Positions 34,406-45,378 of a DNA stretch of 58,378 nt are shown here, piece by piece; within the stretch, counting starts at the first letter, position 1; each line of letters starts with the position of its first letter. This DNA is from Ornithinibacillus scapharcae TW25 (GTDB lineage Bacteria > Bacillota > Bacilli > Bacillales > Amphibacillaceae): NCBI RefSeq assembly GCF_000190475.1, contig NZ_AEWH01000038.1, positions 1 through 58,378 on the forward strand. Reading direction: 5' to 3'. Position numbers and translations under genes: made by a program. The notes beneath the pieces were generated by a model. That model did no database searches. It was not told the origin of the DNA and worked only from the letters and a program-made list of their open reading frames with translations.

Positions 34406-35356
34406 ATGAATTCTGCCAATAAGAAAGCGATATGGAAAAAAAAGAAATATAGGTCTGAAGAGAAGAAGGACATGATTTCGGGTTATTTGTATATCGCGCC
34501 TTTCTTCATTATCTTTGCATTAATTGGACTATATCCAGCGCTATTTAGCATTTATTTAGCCTTCCAAAAATGGAATGGGTTAAGCCCGATGACCTTTAAT
34601 GGTCTTGCTAACTTTGAGCTCGTACTAACCGATCCGCTTTTTTGGAAATCGGTTTACAACACGATTGTGATGGGAATTATGGGGACGGCTCCCCAATTAG
34701 TGGTCGGGCTTATTCTAGCCTATTTATTAAATCTGGCTTTCCTTAAGTTCAAAAGCTTCTTCCGCGTTACCATCTTTATGCCATATTTAACATCAATGGT
34801 TGCAGTGGCTTTAATTTTTAGTGTGTTATTCAGTAATCATGAATCTTCTTTTGCCAATTATGTGTTAACCAATCTCTTTGGACTCGATCCGGTCTCATGG
34901 GCGGCATCTGAATGGGGTACCAAGATTGCGATATCCCTGATGGTATTTTGGCGATGGGTTGGATATAACACGATTATTTATTTAGCAGGGATTCAAAGTA
35001 TACCGAATGATTTGTATGAAGCAGCGACCGTTGATGGGGCTAATAAGTTTCAACAACTCAGATATATTACGATCCCAATGATGAAGCCATTTATCATCTT
35101 GACGGTATTTACATCAACAGTGGGCGCGATGCAGTTATTCTCTGAACCTACTGTATTCCTAGGTGCAGATGCATTCACTCGAGATGAAGCGATGACGATT
35201 GTGATGTACTTGTATCGAGATGCTTTCCGACTACAGTCATTTGGAACTGCTTCTGCGACAGCGATTATTCTATTAGTTATCATTACAATTTTTGCTGTCA
35301 TTAATTTACGATTAACGCAAGGATTTGGAAGGAAAAAGAGAGGTGTTAAGAAATGA
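34406..35356 (+). CDS. ABC sugar permease (MalF type)
   Basis: 316 aa, six membrane helices. The EAA loop IPNDLYEAATVDGANKFQQL (about 206-225) contacts the ATPase. ATG 34406 has GAGG 7 bases upstream; earlier in-frame ATGs lack one. Overlaps the next permease by 4 bases (ATGA). No ATPase gene is in the cluster, so a shared MsmX/MsmK-like ATPase encoded elsewhere must energise it. Confidence 0.92.
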   Translation: MNSANKKAIWKKKKYRSEEKKDMISGYLYIAPFFIIFALIGLYPALFSIYLAFQKWNGLSPMTFNGLANFELVLTDPLFWKSVYNTIVMGIMGTAPQLVVGLILAYLLNLAFLKFKSFFRVTIFMPYLTSMVAVALIFSVLFSNHESSFANYVLTNLFGLDPVSWAASEWGTKIAISLMVFWRWVGYNTIIYLAGIQSIPNDLYEAATVDGANKFQQLRYITIPMMKPFIILTVFTSTVGAMQLFSEPTVFLGADAFTRDEAMTIVMYLYRDAFRLQSFGTASATAIILLVIITIFAVINLRLTQGFGRKKRGVKK

Positions 35357-36201
35357 GTACTAGCGTGAGAAAAAATCGAAAAAAGCTATCCGTTGGTAGA
35401 ATATCCATTTACGCCTTTTTATTCATTGCTTCGATCCTTTCTCTTTTTCCGTTTTATTGGATGTTTGTTATGGCGACACGGCCAAGTGCGGCTTACAACT
35501 CCATTCCACCAACTCTAACACCAGGAGATATGCTGGTTGAGAACTTTACAAAGGTGTTAAGTCAGATTGACTTCTTTGGAGGGATGTTAAATTCATTTGT
35601 ACTGTGTGCGGTTGTAACGATTGTCGTACTATTCATCAGTTCATTAGCGGGATTTGCATTTGCAAAGTTTAAATTCCCAGGGAAAAATATACTGTTTGTT
35701 GCGATTTTGGTAACGATGATTATCCCGCCACAGCTAGGGTTAATTCCGCAATACTTCCTAATTTCAAAAGCAGGGCTTTTGGATACCTTACCGGGAGTTA
35801 TGATTTTGTTCTTTTTAAATCCGTTAGGGATATTCTTAATGCGACAATATATATCGGGAGCGGTTCCGGATGAACTAATTGAAGCTGCGAAATTAGATGG
35901 ATGCTCGAACTTCCGGATTTACTGGAGAATCGTCTTGCCTATTATTCTACCAGCATTCGCAACACTTGGAATTATCGTCTTTACTGCAGTGTGGGGAGAG
36001 TTCCTATGGCAGTTTACCGTTTTGAGAGATCCAGATATGTATACCATCCAAGTCGCGTTAGCGCAATTAAGCAATACGAATAATATAGACTTCGGAATGA
36101 TTATGTCTGGTGTATTCTGGGCAACCGTTCCGTTACTAGTTATATTCTTACTATTTAACCGATTATTTATTTCGAGTATTACGGAAGGATCGGTAAAATA
36201 A
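35353..36201 (+). CDS. ABC sugar permease (MalG type)
   Basis: 282 aa, six membrane helices; EAA loop VPDELIEAAKLDGCSNFRIY (about 175-194). The N-terminal region has the usual basic start and SLFPFYWMFVMATRPSAAY block. Translationally coupled to the first permease. No terminator follows before the LacI gene; instead a dispersed repeat copy lies in the gap. Confidence 0.92.
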   Translation: MSTSVRKNRKKLSVGRISIYAFLFIASILSLFPFYWMFVMATRPSAAYNSIPPTLTPGDMLVENFTKVLSQIDFFGGMLNSFVLCAVVTIVVLFISSLAGFAFAKFKFPGKNILFVAILVTMIIPPQLGLIPQYFLISKAGLLDTLPGVMILFFLNPLGIFLMRQYISGAVPDELIEAAKLDGCSNFRIYWRIVLPIILPAFATLGIIVFTAVWGEFLWQFTVLRDPDMYTIQVALAQLSNTNNIDFGMIMSGVFWATVPLLVIFLLFNRLFISSITEGSVK

Positions 36202-36281
36202 TGCTTTTTTCCTGCCTGGCTATTGTGTCACTCTAGGACTCCTAGTAATCTAGCAGTAGGAAGAATATTTTTTTGGCAGAT

Positions 36282-36360
36282 GGGAAAGTATAAAAACCTT
36301 TCTCGCCTGCATAAGTAAAACTAATACATTCGCAAAAGGACGAGCGAATGCGAGTTTTTC
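36282..36360 (+). repeat. Dispersed intergenic repeat, copy 2
   Basis: Begins GGGAAAGTATAAAAACCTTT, then GCCTGCATAAGTAAAAC, then CATTCGC paired with GCGAATG inside AAAACT/AGTTTT. It ends 25 bases before the LacI-family gene. Copies 1 and 3 share the order of these blocks. Confidence 0.7.
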
Positions 36361-36385
36361 TAAAGGAATTAGGGGAGATCATACG

Positions 36386-37410
36386 ATGGGGTTAACCATA
36401 AAAGATATTGCACAAATGGCAGGAGTATCACAAGCTACTGTTTCAAAAGTAATTAATAATTATAAGGGAATAAGTGAGGAAACGAAGAATAAAGTCATGA
36501 CCGTTATTAACGATATGGGCTATGCACCAAATTTTTCAGCGAGGTCCCTAGCAACGAAAAAATCTAATCTTATCGGTTTGATTTATGCTGGACGAATCAA
36601 TGTGGACATGACGCACCCATATTTCAACGAAGTTATTTCCACCTTTAAGAAGAATATTGGGTTACTGGGGTATGACATCCTGATGTTTTCGAATGAGCAC
36701 TTCTTACAGGATCAAGGAAGCTATTTAGCTAGGTGCAAGCATTTCAATGTGGATGGCTGTTTGATTATCGCTGGTGAGGAAGTAGAGGATGCTACGTTTG
36801 AGCTTGCGGAAAGTGGATTTCCTTGTATTGGGATTGATATCGAGTTAAAAGGTCCTAATGCAAGCTATGTCATGACAGATAATGTGAGTTTATCGAGAAA
36901 AGTAGTCGAGCATTTTTATCTAAATTCCCATCGTAAAATTGGATTTATCGGCGGGATGCGTGAATCTGTTATTTCAAATTTACGGTTAAAGGGATTTAAG
37001 GATGCAATGAATCAATTCGACCTTGAAATTAAGGATGATTGGGTTCAATTCGGAGATTTCCAGGAAGAGAGCGGCTATCTCGCCATGAAGAGAATGCTAG
37101 AATTAGAGGATGTTCCTGAAGCAGTGTTTGCTGCGTCTGATTTAATGGCATTAGGAGCATTAAAGGCTGTGCGTGAAGCGGGATTACAGGTTCCAACCGA
37201 CCTCAGTGTTGTTGGTTGTGATGACATTCCAGCATGCCGTTATAGTGATCCTAAGCTGACCACAGTAAAACAGGATAAGGAAAAATCGGTAAGTTATCTG
37301 CGTATATGTTAAATGATTTGATTGAAGGAAAATCGAAATTGAAGCCAGTGTTTACAGACTCTGAACTGATTATTAGGGAGTCATGTGGAGCGAGTAAAAC
37401 CTTCTGGTAA
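36386..37410 (+). pseudogene. LacI-family regulator, one-base frameshift
   Basis: N-terminal LacI HTH (TIKDIAQMAGVSQATVSKVI) and a periplasmic-binding-like sugar domain (NSHRKIGFIGGMRESVISNL; VFAASDLMALGALKAVREAG). The frame stops early at 37312, but after A5 (37281-37285) one added A restores IGKLSAYMLNDLIEGKSKLK to TAA 37408-37410, giving a normal 341-aa repressor. By position it governs the ABC-ROK-GH1 cluster and the GCGG operators upstream. Either recently mutated or an assembly error. Confidence 0.8.
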
Positions 37411-37479
37411 AGTGATTCACTGAATGGTATTAGAAAATAAGCAACTAGAATCTTGTATGGGGTGTTAGGAGGTTTTCGG

Positions 37480-39817
<2,338 letters not shown>

Positions 39818-39819
39818 AG

Positions 39820-39848
39820 AAGCGGAGCGAGTTGTCGCTCCGCTTTTT
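39820..39848. terminator. Strong terminator after the GH1 gene
   Basis: AAGCGGAGCGA pairs perfectly with TCGCTCCGCTT around GTTG, followed by TTTCG; convergent genes on both sides. Confidence 0.92.
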
Positions 39849-39865
39849 CGTTATATCGGTTGATT

Positions 39866-40180
39866 TTAATATGGGGAGAAAGGCACGTTATAGTTTGGAT
39901 ATTGTGAGTATGGGTAGTACGGTTGATAGTAAGGATATGGCGGATAGTTATAGCCAAATCCAGGTCCTGGGGACAATACTGCTCCTGTCGCAAGTCCTCC
40001 TAAAAATCCTAAGCCGAAACCAGGCCCACCGAATCCGAATCCAGGTCTTCCAAATCCGAATCCAGGTCTTCCAAAACCAAAACCCGGTCTACCGAATCCA
40101 AACCCAGGTCGTATACGTTCCTCGTGAACCTCCGGATGAAATGTTTCTGGCAGTCCGAAAGTTTGATATTCATTAGTCAA
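39866..40180 (-). CDS. Low-complexity GFGFGRP-repeat protein, coat-like
   Basis: 104 aa. A short charged N-terminus is followed by PGFGFGR repeated in tandem (about residues 25-55), a Gly-rich hydrophobic stretch (GFLGGLATGAVLS), and a Tyr/Pro-rich tail (YPPYPYYQPYYPYSQYPNY). Such composition is typical of spore-coat or surface proteins of Bacillaceae. TTG start 40180 behind AGGAGG (8 bases). The DNA of the repeat is itself a 21-bp tandem array that could vary in copy number. Confidence 0.7.
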   Translation of the reverse strand: MTNEYQTFGLPETFHPEVHEERIRPGFGFGRPGFGFGRPGFGFGRPGFGFGGPGFGLGFLGGLATGAVLSPGPGFGYNYPPYPYYQPYYPYSQYPNYNVPFSPY

Positions 40181-40364
40181 GGCAAATTCCTCCTAATTGT
40201 TTTCTACACTAAAGAATATGCTTCATTCGCCTATCGTGCTTGGGCATCAACCTATCACGTGCCTTTAAAAGACGAAGGGATAAGAATCACAACTCTATAA
40301 TACCGCCTTATAAATATATTTATTTACCAGGTAAATAATATGGGCAGGAAGGGAGGGTAATCAT

Positions 40365-40496
40365 ATGGAGTTAAAAGGTGCTGGAAACAAAATTGAAGAA
40401 ACTGCAGAAGCACTAGTGAGAAAAGGTATTCCGGAAAGAGCTGCTGCGTTTGCCTCGTCTATGGGATATTTGAGAGAATTGAAGAAGAAAAAATAA
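40365..40496 (+). CDS. Small basic protein, 43 aa
   Basis: Strong GGGAGGG ribosome site 7 bases before ATG 40365. Helical, Ala/Glu/Lys-rich (GNKIEETAEALVRKGIPERA then AAFASSMGYLRELKKKK). Too short for confident family assignment; not recognised. Confidence 0.6.
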   Translation: MELKGAGNKIEETAEALVRKGIPERAAAFASSMGYLRELKKKK

Positions 40497-40565
40497 GTGG
40501 ATCGATTGTGTGTGGGGGCTATGTTCACGATATCAGGAAATATATTTAGATGATGCATGGTGTCA

Positions 40566-40593
40566 TTGACAACAAGTGTAATTGTTGTATAAT
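40566..40593 (+). promoter_or_regulatory. Consensus sigma-A promoter of an ORF-less unit
   Basis: TTGACA and TATAAT are both perfect, 16 bp apart. Transcription should begin near 40600. No ORF with a ribosome site lies before the terminator at 40766-40798. Confidence 0.8.
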
Positions 40594-40599
40594 TCTAAA

Positions 40600-40798
40600 T
40601 AGGAGAAATACGGAAGGTGGAATTGGATTTGCCAAATTACTTGTAATGGTTGAGTAACTAAATAGTACATTTCTTTTTTGAACAGTACTGTTCAGTCTAA
40701 GGGAGAAGTGTGCCTATTTTTAACCATTACAGGGAACGCGGGATAATCTGTTTTGTTAATTCCAAGCGGGATACCTATAAGGTATCCTGCTTTTTTTT
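40600..40798 (+). ncRNA. Structured RNA, possibly 6S-like
   Basis: About 200 nt between a consensus promoter and a strong terminator. By eye it folds as one rod: closing stem GGAATT 40619-40624 with AATTCC 40758-40763; a large asymmetric bubble; a 12-bp stem CTTGTAATGGTT 40640-40651 with AACCATTACAGG 40722-40733; a small internal loop; AAATAG-ACATTTCT 40660-40674 with AGAAGTGT-CTATTT 40704-40719; an apical hairpin GAACAG/CTGTTC 40680-40693. Length and the closing stem, central bubble, long arm pattern match 6S RNA, which sequesters sigma-A polymerase. Identity is unproven; it could instead be a leader of the DUF1062 gene. Confidence 0.6.
40766..40798 (+). terminator. Terminator of the structured RNA
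   Basis: GCGGGATACC pairs with GGTATCCTGC around TATAA, followed by eight T's. Confidence 0.92.
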
Positions 40799-40802
40799 GT
40801 AG

Positions 40803-40868
40803 GCAAAAAAACTTTACAGCCTGCATAAGAAAAACGAACACATTCATATAGGAAGAGCGAGTTTTTCT
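40803..40868 (+). repeat. Dispersed intergenic repeat, copy 3 (shortened)
   Basis: Contains GCCTGCATAAG, AAAACGAACACATTC and GAGTTTTTCT in the same order as copies 1 and 2, with the left hairpin and the GCGAATG arm reduced. Lies about 60 bases before the DUF1062 gene. Confidence 0.6.
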
Positions 40869-40931
40869 ATCGGAAAATCATTCTCCATTCAGTATTATTT
40901 GCGTTCCTCTGAATTAATTGGAGGAGCCGGA

Positions 40932-41510
40932 ATGAGTTTAAATAATATTGTTTCGTATGAGATTATTGCTCATGAAACACCTAATGTTATCCGAAATTGT
41001 AAGAACTGCAAAAAGAGCACAGAGTTCTCATGTAGTGATAAATTTAGAGTCAATGCAAATCAGAAAATGATTGATATTTGGCTTATATATAAGTGTATAA
41101 ATTGCGAGGGTACTTGGAATTGCCCAATTTTATCAAGAGTACATGTAAACCGAATTGATCCATTACGACATCAAAAGTATATGGAAAATAATAAAGATAT
41201 GATTTGGTATCATGCTTTTCAAATTAGCAATTTACGAAAACGATGTGATGCTGTAAATAAAGATATAGCTTATGAGATACGAAAGGGAAATTCTGAGTCC
41301 ATATCTAGCGAAGTGACAATTAGAATTACCTGTAAATATGATTTTGGTCTTAGAATAGATAAGCTGATAGCAGAGATATTAGGAGTATCAAGGTCGAAGG
41401 TAAATGCATTGGCAAAGGCAGGAGCTTTTTTGTTTATCCCTGATGTTACATTGAAAGATAAAGTAATCGATAACTTACAAATATCGGTCAAAGGTAATTG
41501 GAAGCTTTAG
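40932..41510 (+). CDS. DUF1062 protein with zinc ribbon and S4-like end
   Basis: 192 aa. NCKNC and KCINC (about residues 23-55) form a four-Cys zinc site; the C-terminal DFGLRIDKLIAEILGVSRSK onward resembles an S4 RNA-binding motif. The layout matches DUF1062 as I remember it. GGAGG 7 bases before ATG 40932. Function unknown; nucleic-acid binding is likely. Confidence 0.75.
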   Translation: MSLNNIVSYEIIAHETPNVIRNCKNCKKSTEFSCSDKFRVNANQKMIDIWLIYKCINCEGTWNCPILSRVHVNRIDPLRHQKYMENNKDMIWYHAFQISNLRKRCDAVNKDIAYEIRKGNSESISSEVTIRITCKYDFGLRIDKLIAEILGVSRSKVNALAKAGAFLFIPDVTLKDKVIDNLQISVKGNWKL

Positions 41511-41540
41511 TGTGGATAAGAAATGAAACCTTGACAAAAT

Positions 41541-41893
41541 GAGGCCGGGACAAAAGTATTTTAGCCTAATCAGAATCCGAACAATATCTATAGATAGTGG
41601 GAAAACCCGCACCGCAAATATACTTCGCTTTTACTTCCCGTACAGGGGCGACATCTGCTCGACAAAACCGTCGCAGTGTCTACCTCACAATGGGCGGCTG
41701 CTGAGCCTCCTCAGAGCTATCGCTCCCCGAGGGGTCTCAGCTAGGCCTATCCTCCCACAGGACAAGGAATGCTACGGCAGCGACACATCGCACGTAGAAA
41801 AAGTGGTCTCCTTTTTCAAGGAGTCTACGTATATTTCCGGTGCTTAATTAGATTATTGTTCGCTATTGATTCGTCTAATTTTGTCCCAGCCTC
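41541..41893. repeat. MITE-like repeat with GAGGCYGGGACAAAA ends
   Basis: 353 bp. Terminal inverted repeats of 15 bp (GAGGCCGGGACAAAA and its near complement) continue imperfectly for about 45 bp on each side. The interior is far more GC-rich than the surroundings and folds (GCTGAGCCTCCTCAGAGC with GCTCCCCGAGGGGTCTCAGC). No coding capacity. Similar GGGACAAAA-ended elements are, from memory, common between genes in Bacillales. Confidence 0.75.
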
Positions 41894-41903
41894 TAATGTA
41901 TAA

Positions 41904-44327
41904 TCAGATAGCAATATATTTACCAGTGACAGAATCCGCATTCACCTTCAACTCAACAGGAGTTCCAGTAGCTATCACTTCGCCACCTTCTGCTCCACCA
42001 TTTGGCCCCATATCAATAATATAGTCGCTTGAGGAGATCATTGGTATATTGTGTTCGACCATGATGACGGTATTTCCCGCATCTACTAGGCGATTCAGTA
42101 ATTCGTGTAAATGGGTAATGTCTGAGGTGTGAAGTCCACTTGTTGGTTCATCTAGCAAATAGAGTGTATGCCCTTTTTGGGATCCACTTAATTCTTTTGC
42201 TAGCTTCAAACGCTGCCCTTCACCACCAGATAAAGTGGTAAGCTGTTGTCCTAACGTTAGGTAACCCAATCCAACATCAACTAAAAGGTTTAATCGGCTT
42301 TGAACTTTTTTCCCTGAAAGAAGCTTTTGTGCATCTTCCACATTCATTTCTAAGAAATCGGAAATCGAATACCCTTCTACCGTTACCTCCAGTACTTCTT
42401 CCTTAAAACGTTTGCCTTTACAAACTGGACAGGTAACTTGGGTATTGGACAAGAAATGAAGATCCACATCTACTTTCCCCATTCCTTCACATCGATCACA
42501 GCGACCTCCAGGTGTGTTGAAAGAGAAATGTTTAGCGGTAAGGCCTAAATCTTTAGCACTTTCTTGATCGGCAAAGGCTTTTCGTAAATCTGTATAGATA
42601 TCCATATACGTCGCTACATTCGAGCGCGCCATTCGAACTAGTGGACTTTGTCCAATATTGATAATGGAGTCAATCTCTTCCATTCCAGTAATAGACTCGC
42701 AGCCTTCTTGATTCGCTAAGACATCAAAGATTAGAGTAGACTTTCCTGACCCAGAAACCCCCGTTATCGCGGTGAGTGTTTCAAGTGGTAAATCAACGGA
42801 AACATTCTTTAAATTATGTCTCGTAGCATTATTGATGGAAATAGATCTTCCATTACCTTTCCGCCCTCTGGAAGGTAAGGAGATTTCTCTTCCAAGTGTG
42901 CGACCAGTGATGGAAGTTGGATTCTGAACAAGGTCAGAAGCTGTCCCGATACCAATTACTTCTCCACCGAGTCGTCCAGCACCTGGGCCAATATCGATGA
43001 GGTGATCAGCTTCCTCCATTACGGATTCGTCGTGTTCAATAACAAGAACAGTATTTCCTAGGTCACGTAAACTCTTCATTACTGCGATTAACCCATCCGT
43101 ATCACGAGGGTGTAATCCGGCAGTAGGTTCGTCTAGAATATATAACACACCGGTAAGTCCAGAGCCTAGGATAGAAGCAAGCCGTAATCTTTGTGCTTCC
43201 CCTCCTGATAAGGTGATTGCTTGACGATCAAGTGTTAAATAGCCTAAGCCAACTTGCAAAATTCGCTTGAGTCGTTCATGCATATCATTGAGAACGGTCG
43301 CTAAAAGGTCATCATCCTCATCCCGAAATAGTTCTATCGTGTTAGTAACCCAGTTCAACAGCTCGTTTAAAGGAAGAAGAGAGAGCTCAGGCAAGCGTTT
43401 TCCATTGACATGAACAGAGCGAATCTCTTCCCGCAATCGTTCACCGTGACAGTCCGGGCAGATTTTTGACTCAAAGAAATCTGCAACCTGTGCATTTTCT
43501 CCGCTTTCTTTATAGGAACGCCACATTGCGCCTAATACACCAGCAAACTTTCCTTTGGCAACGGTTTTCGGTGGCTTAATGTCTGGGAAGTGATGCGCAA
43601 ATCTTTCATCTTCTACTCCGTAATAAAGGAAGTCTAACTCTACCTCGGTGAAATCTTGGAGTGGTTTGTCTGCGGTTATATTTAAGCCGTAATGCTCACT
43701 TCCGGCAATCACGACATTCGTATTGTACTCTCCCCAAGTCCCAGACCAAATGCTTACTCCTTCATTATTTAAGGATTTCTCACGATTAAAGAGTCGTTGC
43801 ATATTAATCTCTTTGGCAACACCTAACCCTGAACAGGTAGGACAGGCACCAGAAGGTTTGTTAAAAGAAAAATCAGCACGGGTTAGACGTTCATGTGTTG
43901 CCTGACAGTTTTCACATATTACTGTTCCTTCATCAGATCCAGTTGGTAGTGGAGAAAGTGTTTCACCACAATTGGAGCATGGACGTTTTCCTTTTTGTTC
44001 AAAGAGTTTTCGCAAGTAAGTGTAGAGATCGGTTACAGTTCCAACAGTTGATCGGGGGTTGCGGTTCGTTACATGCTGGTTAATGGCAATAGAGGGGGAT
44101 AGACCGCTAATTCTATCTACTTTTGGTCGTTCGAACACATCAGTAGATAGTCCGCTGGATTCTAGAAATTGACGATTACATTCCCGCTCCAGTACGTCGA
44201 ATGCAATGGTTGATTTTCCAGAACCAGAGGGCCCTGTGATAACTACTAATTGATTCCTAGGAATATCTAGCGTGATGTTCTTTAAGTTGTTTTCTTGTGC
44301 ACCTTCAATACGAATCATGTTTAACAT
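41904..44327 (-). CDS. UvrA2-type excinuclease ATPase
   Basis: 807 aa UvrA paralogue with two ABC domains: Walker A GPSGSGKST near residue 30 and GVSGSGKST in the second half; signatures ITLSGGEAQRLRLASILGSG and TTLSGGEGQRLKLAKELSGS; zinc modules CSNC/CENC and CDRCEGMG/CPVCKG. It is about 140 residues shorter than UvrA (940-960 aa), lacking most of the UvrB-binding insertion, as in UvrA class II proteins tied to tolerance of DNA-intercalating drugs. ATG 44327 after GGAGG (8 bases). Divergent from a MerR-type regulator. Confidence 0.88.
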   Translation of the reverse strand: MLNMIRIEGAQENNLKNITLDIPRNQLVVITGPSGSGKSTIAFDVLERECNRQFLESSGLSTDVFERPKVDRISGLSPSIAINQHVTNRNPRSTVGTVTDLYTYLRKLFEQKGKRPCSNCGETLSPLPTGSDEGTVICENCQATHERLTRADFSFNKPSGACPTCSGLGVAKEINMQRLFNREKSLNNEGVSIWSGTWGEYNTNVVIAGSEHYGLNITADKPLQDFTEVELDFLYYGVEDERFAHHFPDIKPPKTVAKGKFAGVLGAMWRSYKESGENAQVADFFESKICPDCHGERLREEIRSVHVNGKRLPELSLLPLNELLNWVTNTIELFRDEDDDLLATVLNDMHERLKRILQVGLGYLTLDRQAITLSGGEAQRLRLASILGSGLTGVLYILDEPTAGLHPRDTDGLIAVMKSLRDLGNTVLVIEHDESVMEEADHLIDIGPGAGRLGGEVIGIGTASDLVQNPTSITGRTLGREISLPSRGRKGNGRSISINNATRHNLKNVSVDLPLETLTAITGVSGSGKSTLIFDVLANQEGCESITGMEEIDSIINIGQSPLVRMARSNVATYMDIYTDLRKAFADQESAKDLGLTAKHFSFNTPGGRCDRCEGMGKVDVDLHFLSNTQVTCPVCKGKRFKEEVLEVTVEGYSISDFLEMNVEDAQKLLSGKKVQSRLNLLVDVGLGYLTLGQQLTTLSGGEGQRLKLAKELSGSQKGHTLYLLDEPTSGLHTSDITHLHELLNRLVDAGNTVIMVEHNIPMISSSDYIIDMGPNGGAEGGEVIATGTPVELKVNADSVTGKYIAI

Positions 44328-44538
44328 ATGAATTGCCTCCTTTATTATTTTGTCTTTATGAAAGGTGTTCATATAGCCTGTTGACAGTATTATTCACCTT
44401 TAACTCGCTCTTCTATCGTACAACATTGATGCAATCCCCCTACTTGATTGGAATTTTATTTGTTATGATAGGGTTTGAAGACTAAAAGGTTATCAAGTTC
44501 TTTAAGGTTATACTTGAAGGGATAAGGACGGTGAAAAA

Positions 44539-45294
44539 ATGAAGGGAATTGAAATAGCTAGGCTTTGTCGTGTGTCCACAAGTACGCTGAAGCATTATGA
44601 AGAATGGGGGCTTGTTCCAGAAGTTCCGAGAGCAAAAAATGGCTATCGCGAGTACTCACCGATTCATGCAGCCTATTTCCAATGTATCGTGAAGATGAAT
44701 ATTGGTTTCGGGATGCAGTTTGTTCGGGAAATGATGCCGTTAATCCAAGAAGGAAAAATAATGCCGGTTTTGTGGAAGATTAATCAAGCGCAAACCGAAT
44801 TACAGAAAGAAAGACATCAAGCAGAACAGGTTATAGAAATGTTAGATGTAGAAGAAGTAGAATGGTTTGAACGAAGTCGTAAGAAAAAAGAATTTTATTC
44901 GATTGGTGAAGTAGCGGAGATTGCGGGAGTAGCTACTTCTGCAATACGTCATTGGGAAAATGAGGAGCTAATAACGCCTGTTCGTCACCAGGAGAGCGGC
45001 TATCGAATGTATTCGCCAGCAGATGTTAGACGTATTCTAATTATTCGCACGGTGTCTCGGGCGGCCTGGTCATTAGATGTCGTTCGAGAAGTGTTATCGG
45101 AAACAGAGCATCAGCATATTAAACGAGCAAAGGAATTAGCCATTCAATCATTAGGATATATTGATCAAAAGCTGGTTGCACGTATGAAAGCTTTCAAGTC
45201 ATTGAATAAATTATTGGATCTTATCTCTGCGGAACAGGACGTGTGGAGTGAAAATTACTTGGGATCATATGGATATTATCGTGACGGGGTTTAA
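44539..45294 (+). CDS. Tandem-MerR transcription regulator
   Basis: 251 aa with two MerR helix-turn-helix domains: IARLCRVSTSTLKHYEEWGL (residues 5-24) and SIGEVAEIAGVATSAIRHWE (about 122-141), both followed by the wing (GYREYSP; GYRMYSP). Two DNA-binding heads in one chain is unusual for MerR proteins, which normally dimerise. No metal-binding Cys cluster. Divergent from uvrA2, with AAGGTTAT repeated at 44487-44508 in the shared control region. Confidence 0.85.
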   Translation: MKGIEIARLCRVSTSTLKHYEEWGLVPEVPRAKNGYREYSPIHAAYFQCIVKMNIGFGMQFVREMMPLIQEGKIMPVLWKINQAQTELQKERHQAEQVIEMLDVEEVEWFERSRKKKEFYSIGEVAEIAGVATSAIRHWENEELITPVRHQESGYRMYSPADVRRILIIRTVSRAAWSLDVVREVLSETEHQHIKRAKELAIQSLGYIDQKLVARMKAFKSLNKLLDLISAEQDVWSENYLGSYGYYRDGV

Positions 45295-45378
45295 TGTTAT
45301 GGGACATTATAAAATTCCCGAAACTTTTTATCATTCTAACCGTATGAATCTTAAAAAAGCTTAGGAAAGGATGATCCA

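Noticed and set aside
40600-40798. T-box or other amino-acid leader
   Set aside because: A GGGAACGCGGG stretch resembles a T-box core but lacks the AGGGTGGNACCGCG motif, and no tRNA-synthetase or amino-acid gene follows.
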